Part shown: one piece after another, positions 16,449 to 27,725 of the stretch
How positions within the stretch are numbered: the stretch's first letter is position 1
Layout of the letters: each line of letters opens with the position of its first letter
Assembly: GCA_963762525.1 (NCBI GenBank)
Contig: CAVXKT010000004.1
Span: forward strand, 186,001-250,000
DNA length: 64,000 nucleotides
Origin: DATFDN01 sp963762525
GTDB taxonomy: Bacteria; Pseudomonadota; Alphaproteobacteria; Acetobacterales; Acetobacteraceae
Direction: 5' to 3'
Program-made: the position numbers and the translations under genes
The notes under the pieces: model-generated
The model's input: the letters and a program-made list of their open reading frames with translations, nothing else
Database searches by the model: none
What the model was told of the DNA's origin: nothing

Positions 16449-18128
16449 TTAACGGACCAGGGGTCGATACTTGATCCGATGCGGCTCGGTGGCGTCGGCG
16501 CCGAGGCGGCGACGCTTATCGGCCTCGTAGGCTTCGAAGTTGCCTTCGAACCACTCGACATGGCTGTCACCCTCGAAGGCGAGGATGTGGGTCGCCAGCC
16601 GATCGAGAAACCAGCGATCGTGGCTGATGATGACCGCGCAACCGGCGAATTCGCCGAGCGCCTCCTCCAGCGCGCGCAGCGTATCGACGTCGAGATCGTT
16701 GGTCGGCTCGTCGAGCAGAATGACATTGTGCTCGCGCTTCAGCATTTTCGCCAGATGCACCCGGTTGCGCTCGCCGCCGGAGAGAATTCCGACCTTCTTC
16801 TGCTGATCGGCGCCCTTGAAGTTGAAGCCACCCACATAGGCGCGCGACGGCACCGCCCGCTTGCCGAGGTAGATCACCTCCTCGCCGCCGCTGATCTCCT
16901 GCCACACGGTCTTATCGCCATCGAGCGCGTCGCGCGACTGGTCCACGTAGCCGAGCGCCACCGTCTCGCCGACGCGCAGGCTCCCGCCGTCGGGGCTGTC
17001 CTGGCCCACGATCATGCGAAACAGCGTGGTCTTGCCGGCACCGTTCGGGCCAATCACGCCGACGATGCCGCCCGGCGGCAGTTTGAATTCCAGCCTATCG
17101 ATCAGCAGCCGATCGCCGTAGCCCTTGGAGAGGTTTTCGGCCTCGATCACCACATTGCCGAGACGCGGGCCGGGCGGGATGACGATCTCGGCGACGCCGG
17201 CCACGCGCTCACGGGAATCGGCCAGCATGTCCTCGTAGCGCTGGATACGGGCGCGGTTCTTCGCCTGCCGTGCACGCGGCGAGGCGGCGATCCACTCCTG
17301 CTCGGCGGCCAGCGCCCGCTGTCGCGCGCTCTCCTCCTTCTCCTCCACCGCCAGCCGCTTGCGCTTCTGCGAGAGCCAGGCGGAGTAGTTGCCCTCGTAC
17401 GGGTAGCCCCGCCCGCGCTCGATTTCCAAAATCCAGGAGGTGACGTTATCCAAAAAGTAGCGGTCGTGCGTCACCAGCATGACGGTTCCGGGATAGTCGC
17501 GCAGCGTGTGCTCGAGCCAGGCGACCGATTCGGCGTCCAAATGGTTGGTGGGCTCGTCCAGCAGCAGCAGCTCGGGCCGTTCCAGGAGCAGCCGGCACAG
17601 CGCGACCCGCCGCCGCTCGCCGCCCGAGAGCGTGTTGACATCGGCATCGGCCGGCGGGCAGCGCAGCGCATCGAGCGCGATATCGACGCGCCGATCGAGA
17701 TCCCAGCCATCCTCGGCGTCGATCTTGGTCTGCAAATCGGCCTGTTCGGCCAACAGGTCGTTCATCTCGTCATCGCTCATCGGTTCGGCGAAGCGGTTCG
17801 AGATGTCGTTGAAGCGGCTCAGCGCGGCCTTGAGGTCGGCGAACGCCTCCTCGACATTGCCGCCGACGGTCTTGGTCGGGTCAAGATGCGGCTCCTGCGA
17901 CAGATAGCCGACGCGCACGCCGTCGGCGGCCCATGCTTCGCCGCCGAACTCGGTCTCGATCCCGGCCATGATCTTGAGCAGGGTCGATTTGCCGGCACCG
18001 TTCACCCCCAGCACGCCGATCTTGACGCCCGGCAGGAAGGACAGGGTGATGCCCTTGAAGACCTCGCGCCCGCCGGGGAACGACTTGGTCAGGTCCTTCA
18101 TGACATAGACGTACTGGTAGCTGGGCAT
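16449..18128 (-). CDS. ettA: Energy-dependent translational throttle protein EttA (ABC-F)
   Basis: This 559-residue ABC-F ATPase binds the ribosomal E site and gates the first elongation step according to ATP/ADP level. Two ATPase domains are present: Walker A GVNGAGKST (41-49) and GPNGAGKTT, each with LSGGE signatures (LSGGERRRVALCRLLL and LSGGERNRVHLAKMLK) and LLLDEPTNHLD or LLDEPTNDLD. The linker between them is rich in Arg/Glu. There is no transmembrane domain. The start at 18128 gives MPSYQYVYVMKDLTK, the canonical EttA N-terminus. It lies 74 bp downstream of prs on the same strand. Confidence 0.95.
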   Translation of the reverse strand: MPSYQYVYVMKDLTKSFPGGREVFKGITLSFLPGVKIGVLGVNGAGKSTLLKIMAGIETEFGGEAWAADGVRVGYLSQEPHLDPTKTVGGNVEEAFADLKAALSRFNDISNRFAEPMSDDEMNDLLAEQADLQTKIDAEDGWDLDRRVDIALDALRCPPADADVNTLSGGERRRVALCRLLLERPELLLLDEPTNHLDAESVAWLEHTLRDYPGTVMLVTHDRYFLDNVTSWILEIERGRGYPYEGNYSAWLSQKRKRLAVEEKEESARQRALAAEQEWIAASPRARQAKNRARIQRYEDMLADSRERVAGVAEIVIPPGPRLGNVVIEAENLSKGYGDRLLIDRLEFKLPPGGIVGVIGPNGAGKTTLFRMIVGQDSPDGGSLRVGETVALGYVDQSRDALDGDKTVWQEISGGEEVIYLGKRAVPSRAYVGGFNFKGADQQKKVGILSGGERNRVHLAKMLKREHNVILLDEPTNDLDVDTLRALEEALGEFAGCAVIISHDRWFLDRLATHILAFEGDSHVEWFEGNFEAYEADKRRRLGADATEPHRIKYRPLVR

Positions 18129-18202
18129 CCGTATCGGCTCTCTATCCGGGGGGTATGCGGCTTCAGGTGGCGACGCGGCGGCCGACAACCAAGACGGGAT
18201 GC

Positions 18203-19135
<933 letters not shown>

Positions 19136-19217
19136 GTGGCCTCGGCGGACAGGTGGCGGCCTTCTAACAACCGGTTTGTGACATGTCCATGAAGGAGCCT
19201 CAACGGGCTCGGAATGC

Positions 19218-20306
19218 TCATCCGTTTACGGGAGAGGGCGAAGCCGGACCGGGAGAGGGCGTCGCCATCCCCGGCGCGGATAGGGCCAGGCGATCGACGG
19301 CATCCGCCAACGATGCCAGCGTCCCGTGCAGCCGCAGGCTGGCCTGGAACTCGATTAGCGTGATGCGGTCCGCCCGGTAAGCGGCCGCCGCGATTTCCCC
19401 TGCTGGCGCCACGTCATCCCGTCCCGGGAGGCACGGCGCCGCGGTGCCTTGCCTCACCGATAGCGCCAGCGGCCTGACGGCGGCGGCCAACGTGTTCAGG
19501 GCCGCCGGAATCCCCGGCTCGGCGCCCGGCAGCAGCGGTACCAGCTCGTCCAGCAACAGCAGACAGCGGCCGATCGCTGCGGCGGCGTCCATGCGAAGCC
19601 GCACCTCGACTCGCGGACGGCGGAGCAATAGCGCCTCCAGACCCTCGGCGCCGGTCAGCGCCGCGATCTTCTCGGAGGCGTCGAGCAACTGCCCCGGTCG
19701 GCCGTCGCGATGATGCGGGCCGGGCTGCGTCAGCACCGATGCCATGCCCTGCAGCTTCTCCGCCGTCAGATCGAGCAGCGTCGCCATTTGTTCGCGAACC
19801 GCATCGCCGGTTCGCACGGGCAACAGAACCATCGTCACCAGAACGGCGATCGCGGTTCCGATCAGCGTATCGGCCAAGCGCGCAAGATAGAACGACCCGG
19901 GGGCATCCCCGAGATGAAAGATCAGCGACAGCAGCAGGCTGAGCCAGAACAGCAGATTGCGATAACGGGCCGTGCGCTCGTAGAAGATGGCGAAGACACA
20001 GACGACGATGACGCCGGTCGCCGGCAGCGGTGCACCCGATGCCGCCATCCACACGAGCGTTCCGGCAAGCAGGCCGAGAACGGTGCCGGTGATGCGATCG
20101 AGCGACTTCGCCGCCGTTTCGCCGAAGCTGTTGGCGGTCACGATCAGCGCGGTCAGGACCAGCCAATAGGGCTTGGGGAAAGGCAGCAGGCGCATCAGCA
20201 CGAACGCGATCAACAGGCTGGTGGCGCATTGCAGGGCGAGCCGCGCCTGCACGGCCCGGATCGCCTCCGGCAAGCGTGAGAGGTCTATGCGAAAGCGGTC
20301 GAGCAT
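19218..20306 (-). CDS. FUSC family protein, C-terminal half
   Basis: This 362-residue protein opens with several transmembrane segments (ATSLLIAFVLMRLLPF and PYWLVLTALIVTAN, then two to three more up to about residue 155). A cytoplasmic helical half follows. It resembles the second membrane-plus-soluble module of fusaric-acid-resistance/aromatic-acid exporter proteins (FUSC). It overlaps the first half (20285-21349) by 22 bp in another frame. The two are either a coupled gene pair or one gene split by a frameshift. The start has no strong ribosome site, which favours coupling or a split. The extreme C-terminus (SPGPASPSP) lies on a CTCTCCC-type repeat. Confidence 0.75.
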   Translation of the reverse strand: MLDRFRIDLSRLPEAIRAVQARLALQCATSLLIAFVLMRLLPFPKPYWLVLTALIVTANSFGETAAKSLDRITGTVLGLLAGTLVWMAASGAPLPATGVIVVCVFAIFYERTARYRNLLFWLSLLLSLIFHLGDAPGSFYLARLADTLIGTAIAVLVTMVLLPVRTGDAVREQMATLLDLTAEKLQGMASVLTQPGPHHRDGRPGQLLDASEKIAALTGAEGLEALLLRRPRVEVRLRMDAAAAIGRCLLLLDELVPLLPGAEPGIPAALNTLAAAVRPLALSVRQGTAAPCLPGRDDVAPAGEIAAAAYRADRITLIEFQASLRLHGTLASLADAVDRLALSAPGMATPSPGPASPSPVNG

Positions 20307-21349
20307 GGCGCCGCGCCCGGCCGGGGCATCGCCGCCTCGACCAGGTCCGAAAGCAGGAGTGCCAGTCCGAGCATCCGCGCTGGCGGCGGCTCCGGCTCAT
20401 CGGGGCCGGGGCGGCGCAGGGCCGCCCGGCGCAGGTCCTCGATCGCCGCTTGCGCCCCGCCAGCCCGCCCCGCGCGCGTCGCTTCGGCGAGCGCCGCCAG
20501 CGCGCGCGCGACCGCCGCCTCGCTCTCGGCGGACATCGCAGCGGTCCCCTTGCCGAGCCGGGCGGCGCAACGACCGACATCCTCGAGCAGCGCATCCACC
20601 GGCATCGCGGAGGCCGCGGCGGGAGCGATCTCGTCGCGCAGCAGCCGCACGCGCGCGATCCGCGCCGACAAATCCGGCTGCGGCCAAATCCCGCCGGATT
20701 GTCGGAGCTCCAACAGCTCGGCGAAGAAGCCGGCAAGCTCGTTGCGCAACAGCCGTCGCTCGAACCCCGGCGGCATGGCGCGCAGCAGCCGCGCGGTGAT
20801 GACGTCGGCGGCGACCGCGAAAATCGTGCCGCTGACTCCGGCCAGCGCCCCCAGCGGCGCGAGCGACAAGGCGGCGCCCATCACCAGCGGGATCAGCAGG
20901 TTCAGGGCGATCAGCAGCGCAAACCCGGCGACCGGGGGGCCCAAGGGACGGACCAACACGGAGACGGCCGCCGCCAGCAACAGGGCGGCATCCGCCAGCG
21001 CCGGGCTCACATGGTAGAGCAGCGGCGCCAGCGCGAACGGGACGGCCGAAGCCGGCAACGCGCCGATGATGCGCAAGGGTCGCGCGGTCAGCGTCCCCGG
21101 CGGGAAGAAAAGCAGCAGATTGAACGCCACCACCCCACCGAACATCGCCGACAGGAAAGCCGTGTTGCCGAACCGGGCGAGCGCGGGGACGGTGCTCGCC
21201 GACGCCATCACCGCGAGTGTGCAAACCAGGGCGCCGAGAAAACGCCGCGGCTGGACCAGCCGCAACCGCGCCGCAAGCCCGGCGCGCAGGACCCGGGACC
21301 GGACCGCGGCGGTAATCGCTGCCGGCTCCGGTTCCCGGATTGCGAACAT
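20285..21349 (-). CDS. FUSC family protein, N-terminal half
   Basis: This 354-residue protein has about six predicted transmembrane segments between residues 35 and 190, including VCTLAVMASASTVPALARFG and MFGGVVAFNLLLFFPPG. A helical soluble region rich in Ala/Leu follows. It corresponds to the first module of FUSC/aromatic acid exporter proteins. Its ATG abuts the stop of the upstream Deg-type protease gene (TAAATG), so it belongs to the same transcript as copA-cueR-ecsC-degQ. Full FUSC proteins are about 700 residues, equal to this plus the next gene. Confidence 0.75.
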   Translation of the reverse strand: MFAIREPEPAAITAAVRSRVLRAGLAARLRLVQPRRFLGALVCTLAVMASASTVPALARFGNTAFLSAMFGGVVAFNLLLFFPPGTLTARPLRIIGALPASAVPFALAPLLYHVSPALADAALLLAAAVSVLVRPLGPPVAGFALLIALNLLIPLVMGAALSLAPLGALAGVSGTIFAVAADVITARLLRAMPPGFERRLLRNELAGFFAELLELRQSGGIWPQPDLSARIARVRLLRDEIAPAAASAMPVDALLEDVGRCAARLGKGTAAMSAESEAAVARALAALAEATRAGRAGGAQAAIEDLRRAALRRPGPDEPEPPPARMLGLALLLSDLVEAAMPRPGAAPCSTAFA

Positions 21350-22857
21350 TTATCCGGACTTTCCCTTGCCGCCGCTATCCAGTGGCAGCGGCACCCAGCT
21401 CAGCCCGTCGGAGCGCTGGATCAGCATCAGGACCGTGCGCCGATCCTCCCGGCGCACGGATTCGACGCGCCGGCGCACATCCTCGGGCGAGTTCACCTCG
21501 CCCTGCTGCACCTCCACGATCACGTCTCCCGGTTTGACCCCGCGCTGCGCGGCGGCGCCGTCGCCGGCGACGTCGGTGACGACCGCGCCCTTCTGATCGG
21601 CCCCCAGATGGTATCGCTCGCGCGCCGCCTGATCGATCGGCGCCAGCGTCATGCCAAGCCCGGCGATCTGCGCCGGCTTCGGCGGCGGCGGCGCGGCGGG
21701 CGTCAGCGCGGCCTTCTCCACGTCGTCGGGCTTTTCGGCCAAGGTCGCTTGCAAGGCCACCTCATGCCCGTCACGCCACACCGACAGCGGCACTTGCTTG
21801 CCCACATCGGTATCGGCGACGATGCGCGGCAGCGCGTGCGTGTTCTTGACCGGCGTGCCGTTGAAGCTCAGCACGATGTCGCCGTTGCGCAGATGCGCTT
21901 GATCGGCCGGGCCGCCCGAATTGACGCCGGCCACCAGCGCGCCGCGCGCGCGCCCCTTAAGGCCCAAACTTTCGGCGATGTCGGGCGTCACCTCCTGGAT
22001 GCGCACGCCGAGCCAGCCGCGCCGGGGATGGCCGTATTCGCGCAGCTGAGAGACGACGAGTTGCGCCATGCCGGACGGAATGGCGAAGCCGATGCCGATC
22101 GAGCCGCCCGAGGGCGAGTAGATCGCGGTGTTGATGCCGATCACTTGCCCGTCCATGTTGAACAGCGGCCCGCCGGAGTTGCCCCGGTTGATCGGCGCGT
22201 CGGTCTGGATGAAGTCGTCGTACGGGCCTTCGTGGATGTCGCGCCCGCGCGCCGAGACGATGCCGGCGGTCACGGTGCCGCCGAGACCGAACGGGTTGCC
22301 GATCGCGAGCACCCAGTCGCCGACGCGCATCGTCGAGGAATTGCCGAAGGCGAGCGCCGGCAATGGCTTGCCCGCGTCCACCTTGAGCAGCGCGATGTCG
22401 CCGGTCTGGTCGCGGCCGAGCACCTTGGCCTTGAGCGCGGTGTTGTCCTGCAAGGTGACGGTGATCTCGTCGGCGCCGTCGATCACGTGGTTGTTCGTCA
22501 CCACCAGCCCCGAGGGGTCGATGATGAAACCCGAGCCCAGGCTCTGCATCCGCCGATCGGGCGCGGGCTTGTCGCCGCGCCGGGGGCGCGATGGCGCTCC
22601 ATGAAGTCCTTGAAGAACTGCTCGAAAGGCGAGCCCGGCGGGAATTCCGGGATCGTCGGCCCGGCATCGGCGCCGGCCTGCATGTCGGCCGAGGAGGACA
22701 CGTTGACCACCGCCGGCAGCAGCCGCGCCGCGAGGTCGGCGAAGCTGTCCGGGGCCGGGCGCGCAAGCGCCGGAGGAGCGGAAAGGGGCAGTCCCGCCGA
22801 AAGCGGAAGCCCGAGGGCAAGCGCCGAGGTGGTCAGCGCGAGAAGGCGAAGGCGCAT
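21350..22857 (-). CDS. Periplasmic Do/DegQ-like serine protease (one-base frameshift)
   Basis: The N-terminal part has a signal peptide (LLALTTSALALGLPLSAG) and SFADLAARLLPAVVNVSSSA. The rest lies in another frame: a trypsin-like domain with His (TNNHVIDG), Asp (GDIALLKVD) and Ser (NRGNSGGPLF), then two PDZ domains. The frames join if one C is restored in a C run near 22585 (ERHRAP then DKPAPDRRMQSLGSGF), giving about 502 residues. That is the Do/DegQ length. It degrades or refolds periplasmic proteins. The start is 12 bp after ecsC and its stop touches the FUSC start. The missing base may be an assembly error. Confidence 0.85.
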
Positions 22858-22869
22858 GAGTGATCCCTG

Positions 22870-23796
22870 TCAGATTGCCTGTTGTGGCCCCGGGATCGCA
22901 TCGCTGGCAACAGTCGGCTTCGGGTCGGGCGGCGGCAGTGCCGGGCGCCCGACGCCGGTGGCGGTTCTGCGGCGTTCACGGGCCTGGCGGACCAGATTGT
23001 CGAAGCAGGCGCGCACGCCGGACGGATCGGGGTGACTTCGTTCGAGCTGGCGGATGGTGAAGTGCACCACCGCCAGCCGCTGGTAATAGTCCATGAAGAC
23101 GAAATTGAGCGCGCCGCCGGAGAGTGCGCCGAGGCCCGGCAGCAGCTGACCCAGCAGCTTCTCCGAGAACGGAATGCCCAGCCGGGCGGCGGTCTGGCGG
23201 ATCAGGATCGCGATCCCGCCATGGCTGAGCGCCGCCCGCGTCGTCCAGTATCCGATCTCGGGCTCCTCCTGCGCCTCCGGGCCGCCGAAGGCGAAGACCT
23301 GGAGACAGGCTCGCTTGCCCTCGTCGGAGGCGATGTCCTCGCCATGCGCCCGCGCGATCGTGGCTATGGAGCGCAGAATCAGGCCGGTGGTGAGCGGGAT
23401 GTCGAGCGCCAGACCGGGGCCGCCGGTGAACCCGGTCACGGCGCCGCTCGCCGAGGCGAGCGCCTTGTTGAACAGCCGCCGCGGTGCGCGCTCCCGCGCC
23501 GGGTCAAGACCGAGGGTCGCCAGGTCGTAGCCGCGCCAAAGCGCCTCCTCGACCAGCCCCTCGATGCGTTTGCGCCAGTTCGGGCCGAGCTGTTCGATGG
23601 CGACGTTCGCGGCGCGCCGGCCGAGAGATTGAACCGACCGGCCGACCATTTCGGTCATGCGAATGACGACCCCGCGCGAGTCCGCGTAGGTAACGGCCGC
23701 GTTCCACAGCTTCGCCTGCTCGGACGGGGAGAAGCCGGCGCAGGCGTTGGCGTCGAAATTCGGCACACCGTCCATGGACCGGAATCGCGCCCTCAT
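22870..23796 (-). CDS. EcsC family protein
   Basis: This 308-residue protein carries the EcsC domain: WRKRIEGLVEEALWRGYDLA, ASASGAVTGFTGGPGLALD and a central IPLTTGLILRSIATIARAHGE. These are followed by FAFGGPEAQ and a second hydrophobic, Gly-rich helix set (GQLLPGLGALSGGALNFVFM). The domain is named after the Bacillus Ecs transporter operon; its biochemical role is unknown and it is probably membrane associated. Its ATG overlaps the cueR stop (ATGA), placing it in the copper operon, which is unusual enough to note. Confidence 0.88.
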   Translation of the reverse strand: MRARFRSMDGVPNFDANACAGFSPSEQAKLWNAAVTYADSRGVVIRMTEMVGRSVQSLGRRAANVAIEQLGPNWRKRIEGLVEEALWRGYDLATLGLDPARERAPRRLFNKALASASGAVTGFTGGPGLALDIPLTTGLILRSIATIARAHGEDIASDEGKRACLQVFAFGGPEAQEEPEIGYWTTRAALSHGGIAILIRQTAARLGIPFSEKLLGQLLPGLGALSGGALNFVFMDYYQRLAVVHFTIRQLERSHPDPSGVRACFDNLVRQARERRRTATGVGRPALPPPDPKPTVASDAIPGPQQAI

Positions 23797-24202
23797 GCCG
23801 CCCGCATCTCCGCGTCCGACGTCACGCCCTCAAGATCGCGCAGGATCGGGCACTCCGGCCGGTGATCGCCTCGACAGTGTTCGGCAAGTTCCTCGAGCGC
23901 GTCCGCCATGACCGCCAGGCCGGCGATCCGCGCCCGCAGCTCCGCGACGTGCTCGGTGGCGATGCGCTTTACCTCGCGGCTCGGGCGCCCTCCGCGCCAC
24001 AGCCCGACGAGAACGCGGATGCGCTCGATCGAAAAGCCGAAACCGCGCGCGCGATGGATGAAGCGCAGCGTGTTCACATCCGACGCGGTGTAGCGCCGAT
24101 AGCCCGACGCGGACCGCTCGGCGGTGCGAACCAGGCCGATGCTCTCGTAGTAGCGGATCATCTTGGCGCTGATGCCCGACGCCTTCGATGCCTCGCCGAT
24201 AT

Positions 24203-24206
<4 letters not shown>
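23793..24206 (-). CDS. cueR: CueR-type MerR family copper-responsive regulator
   Basis: This 137-residue MerR protein has an N-terminal winged helix (NIGEASKASGISAKMIRYYE) and a dimerisation helix. Its metal loop AEHCRGDHRPECP holds Cys111 and Cys119 eight apart, exactly as in CueR. Ser76 matches the CueR serine linked to monovalent-ion selectivity. It should activate copA in response to Cu(I), Ag(I) or Au(I). The start at 24206 has a GGAGAGCGGAG ribosome site and overlaps the copA stop. A CueR-type operator lies upstream of copA, so the regulator would control its own operon. Confidence 0.93.
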
Positions 24207-26393
<2,187 letters not shown>

Positions 26394-26416
26394 GCCGCGA
26401 TCTCCGGCATGGAGAT

Positions 26417-26441
26417 GGACTTCCCATGATAGGAAGGTCAA
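26417..26441 (-). promoter_or_regulatory. CueR-type operator/promoter of copA
   Basis: On the minus strand the sequence reads TTGACCTTCCTATCATGGGAAGTCC. TTGACC can serve as the -35 element and overlaps a near-palindrome ACCTTCC-n7-GGAAGTCC of the kind bound by CueR. A weak -10 (CATCTC region) follows after an 18-19-bp spacer, the elongated spacing typical of MerR-family promoters. It lies about 25 bp from the copA ATG, so the leader would be very short. Confidence 0.7.
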
Positions 26442-26582
26442 GGACGCGGCTCGCGTCGCGCCCCGCAACGTCGGCTGCGCCTCGCGGCTTCCCGGGTTGC
26501 GCGCGGTGAATCGACGCGATACGCCTGCCCATCGATCGACGGCGCCGGATACGCCGACGTCGCTGCCTTGCGAGGTCGGAAG

Positions 26583-26897
26583 ATGCGACGACTGCTGACG
26601 GTGCTTTTGGCGGGTGCGGCGGGTGTGGTGGTCGCCCCGGCGATCACCCCGACCCTCGGGCGGTTGCTGCGTCCGGTGGCCCGCAAGACCGTCAAGACCG
26701 GCCTGCTGATGTATCACCACGGACGGATCAAGGCGACCGAACTGGCGGAGGCGATGGACGACCTGCACGCCGAAGCCAGGGCCGAGCTGGCCGCCGAATT
26801 GGGCGTTGATGCCGACGCGGAGGCCGAGTTCGCCCCCGAGCCGGCCGAGACGGCCGGGGCGGAGCTGCGGCGGGCGACGAATATCATAAATCCGTAA
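26583..26897 (+). CDS. Small DUF5132-like envelope protein
   Basis: This 104-residue protein has one N-terminal hydrophobic helix (LLTVLLAGAAGVVVAPAITP). A short segment RPVARKTVKTGLLMYHHGRI and an acidic Ala/Glu-rich C-terminal helix follow. The pattern resembles DUF5132 proteins, which occur beside metal P-type ATPases and HMA-like proteins. It is divergent from copA and precedes an HMA-like gene. The function is unknown; a membrane-anchored helper for metal handling is only an inference from context. Confidence 0.6.
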   Translation: MRRLLTVLLAGAAGVVVAPAITPTLGRLLRPVARKTVKTGLLMYHHGRIKATELAEAMDDLHAEARAELAAELGVDADAEAEFAPEPAETAGAELRRATNIINP

Positions 26898-26960
26898 CGG
26901 AGATGCGCGTCCACCGCAACACGCTCGCTCTACACGCCGGGCGTCCAGGTGGAGACGCCC

Positions 26961-27569
26961 ATGGTGGACACGGCGGCGGTGGTCAATGCCCTTACCGAGC
27001 GGATATCGGATGAGTTGCTGGTTTCGACCGCGCAACTGATGCTCCGCATCAGCGCTGTGACCAGGATGGAGGCAGAGATGAGGGCCGGAGCGCACGTGGT
27101 CCATCACATCCCCGGACGGGTCCGGCTGAGGGTTCCGGCCAAACGCCACGATCGCCGCTTCTTTTCGGAAGTGAAGGCGCAGCTCGAGCAAGTTCCGCAG
27201 GTCCGCGCAGTCGCCGTCAATCACACCTCGGCCAGCGTGCTGGTCAAGTACGAGGGTGAGATTCTCGACCTGTTGCTGGCCGCCTCGCAGGTCGGACTCG
27301 AGGCGATGATGGAGATCGAGCCGGATTTGCCGCCGCTGGTTCCGGTGGCCGACCGGCTGCTGGGACGGCTGGGCGATCTCGATGAGCGGATCGTGCGCGC
27401 GACGGGCGGGGGCGCCGACGGGCGCTCGGTGGTGCTGATCGCGCTGTTACTGGCGGCCGGCGTGCAATTGCTGCGCGGTCAGATCGTCGGGCCGGCGGTG
27501 CCGCTGCTCTGGTATGCGACCCGCGCTTTGGGGGGCATCCTTCCGGGCGCCAAGAGCGCCGACGGGTGA
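26961..27569 (+). CDS. HMA_2-like heavy-metal-associated domain protein
   Basis: The core (about residues 40-105) reads VVHHIPGRVRLRVPAKRHDR and continues to VRAVAVNHTSASVLVKYEG. This is the HMA_2-type ferredoxin-like fold without the CxxC metal pair. The C-terminal region has a hydrophobic segment (VVLIALLLAAGVQLLRGQIV), so the protein is likely membrane tethered. I chose ATG 26961 because of a GGAG site seven bases upstream; ATG 27078 with GGAGG is a shorter alternative. It follows the DUF5132-like gene and both are divergent from copA. Confidence 0.65.
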   Translation: MVDTAAVVNALTERISDELLVSTAQLMLRISAVTRMEAEMRAGAHVVHHIPGRVRLRVPAKRHDRRFFSEVKAQLEQVPQVRAVAVNHTSASVLVKYEGEILDLLLAASQVGLEAMMEIEPDLPPLVPVADRLLGRLGDLDERIVRATGGGADGRSVVLIALLLAAGVQLLRGQIVGPAVPLLWYATRALGGILPGAKSADG

Positions 27570-27587
27570 CGCACCCGAGCCCCCGAA

Positions 27588-27725
27588 CGCCACCCGATTT
27601 AAGATTCCTTTGATCCGTGCTCCCGGCTGGCGATTTCTGCTTCCCTGCGCGGTGATGCTGCGAAGCCCGCTCCTGGCGGAATCGGTTATTTGAATACCCG
27701 CGCGTTCCCCGCCGGCTCTGGGGCA
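27588..27725. repeat. Repeat locus 1: two segments shared with 39900-40041
   Basis: Segment A (27588-27629) reads, on the minus strand, as the coding tail ASREHGSKES followed by a stop, the same tail as the gene ending at 39929. Segment B (27627-27725) matches 39941-40041. On the plus strand it carries a degraded C-terminus like that of the MFS gene at 39975 (LLPCAVMLRSP...AESVI, stop). On the minus strand it gives EPAGNARVFK, the end of the cyclase gene. The order of A and B is exchanged relative to locus 2. Confidence 0.65.

Noticed and set aside
20276..23035. A 919-codon open frame on the plus strand
   Set aside because: It is antisense to the FUSC and Deg-type genes, is extremely rich in Arg, Gly and Gln with no domain, and is explained by high G+C content.
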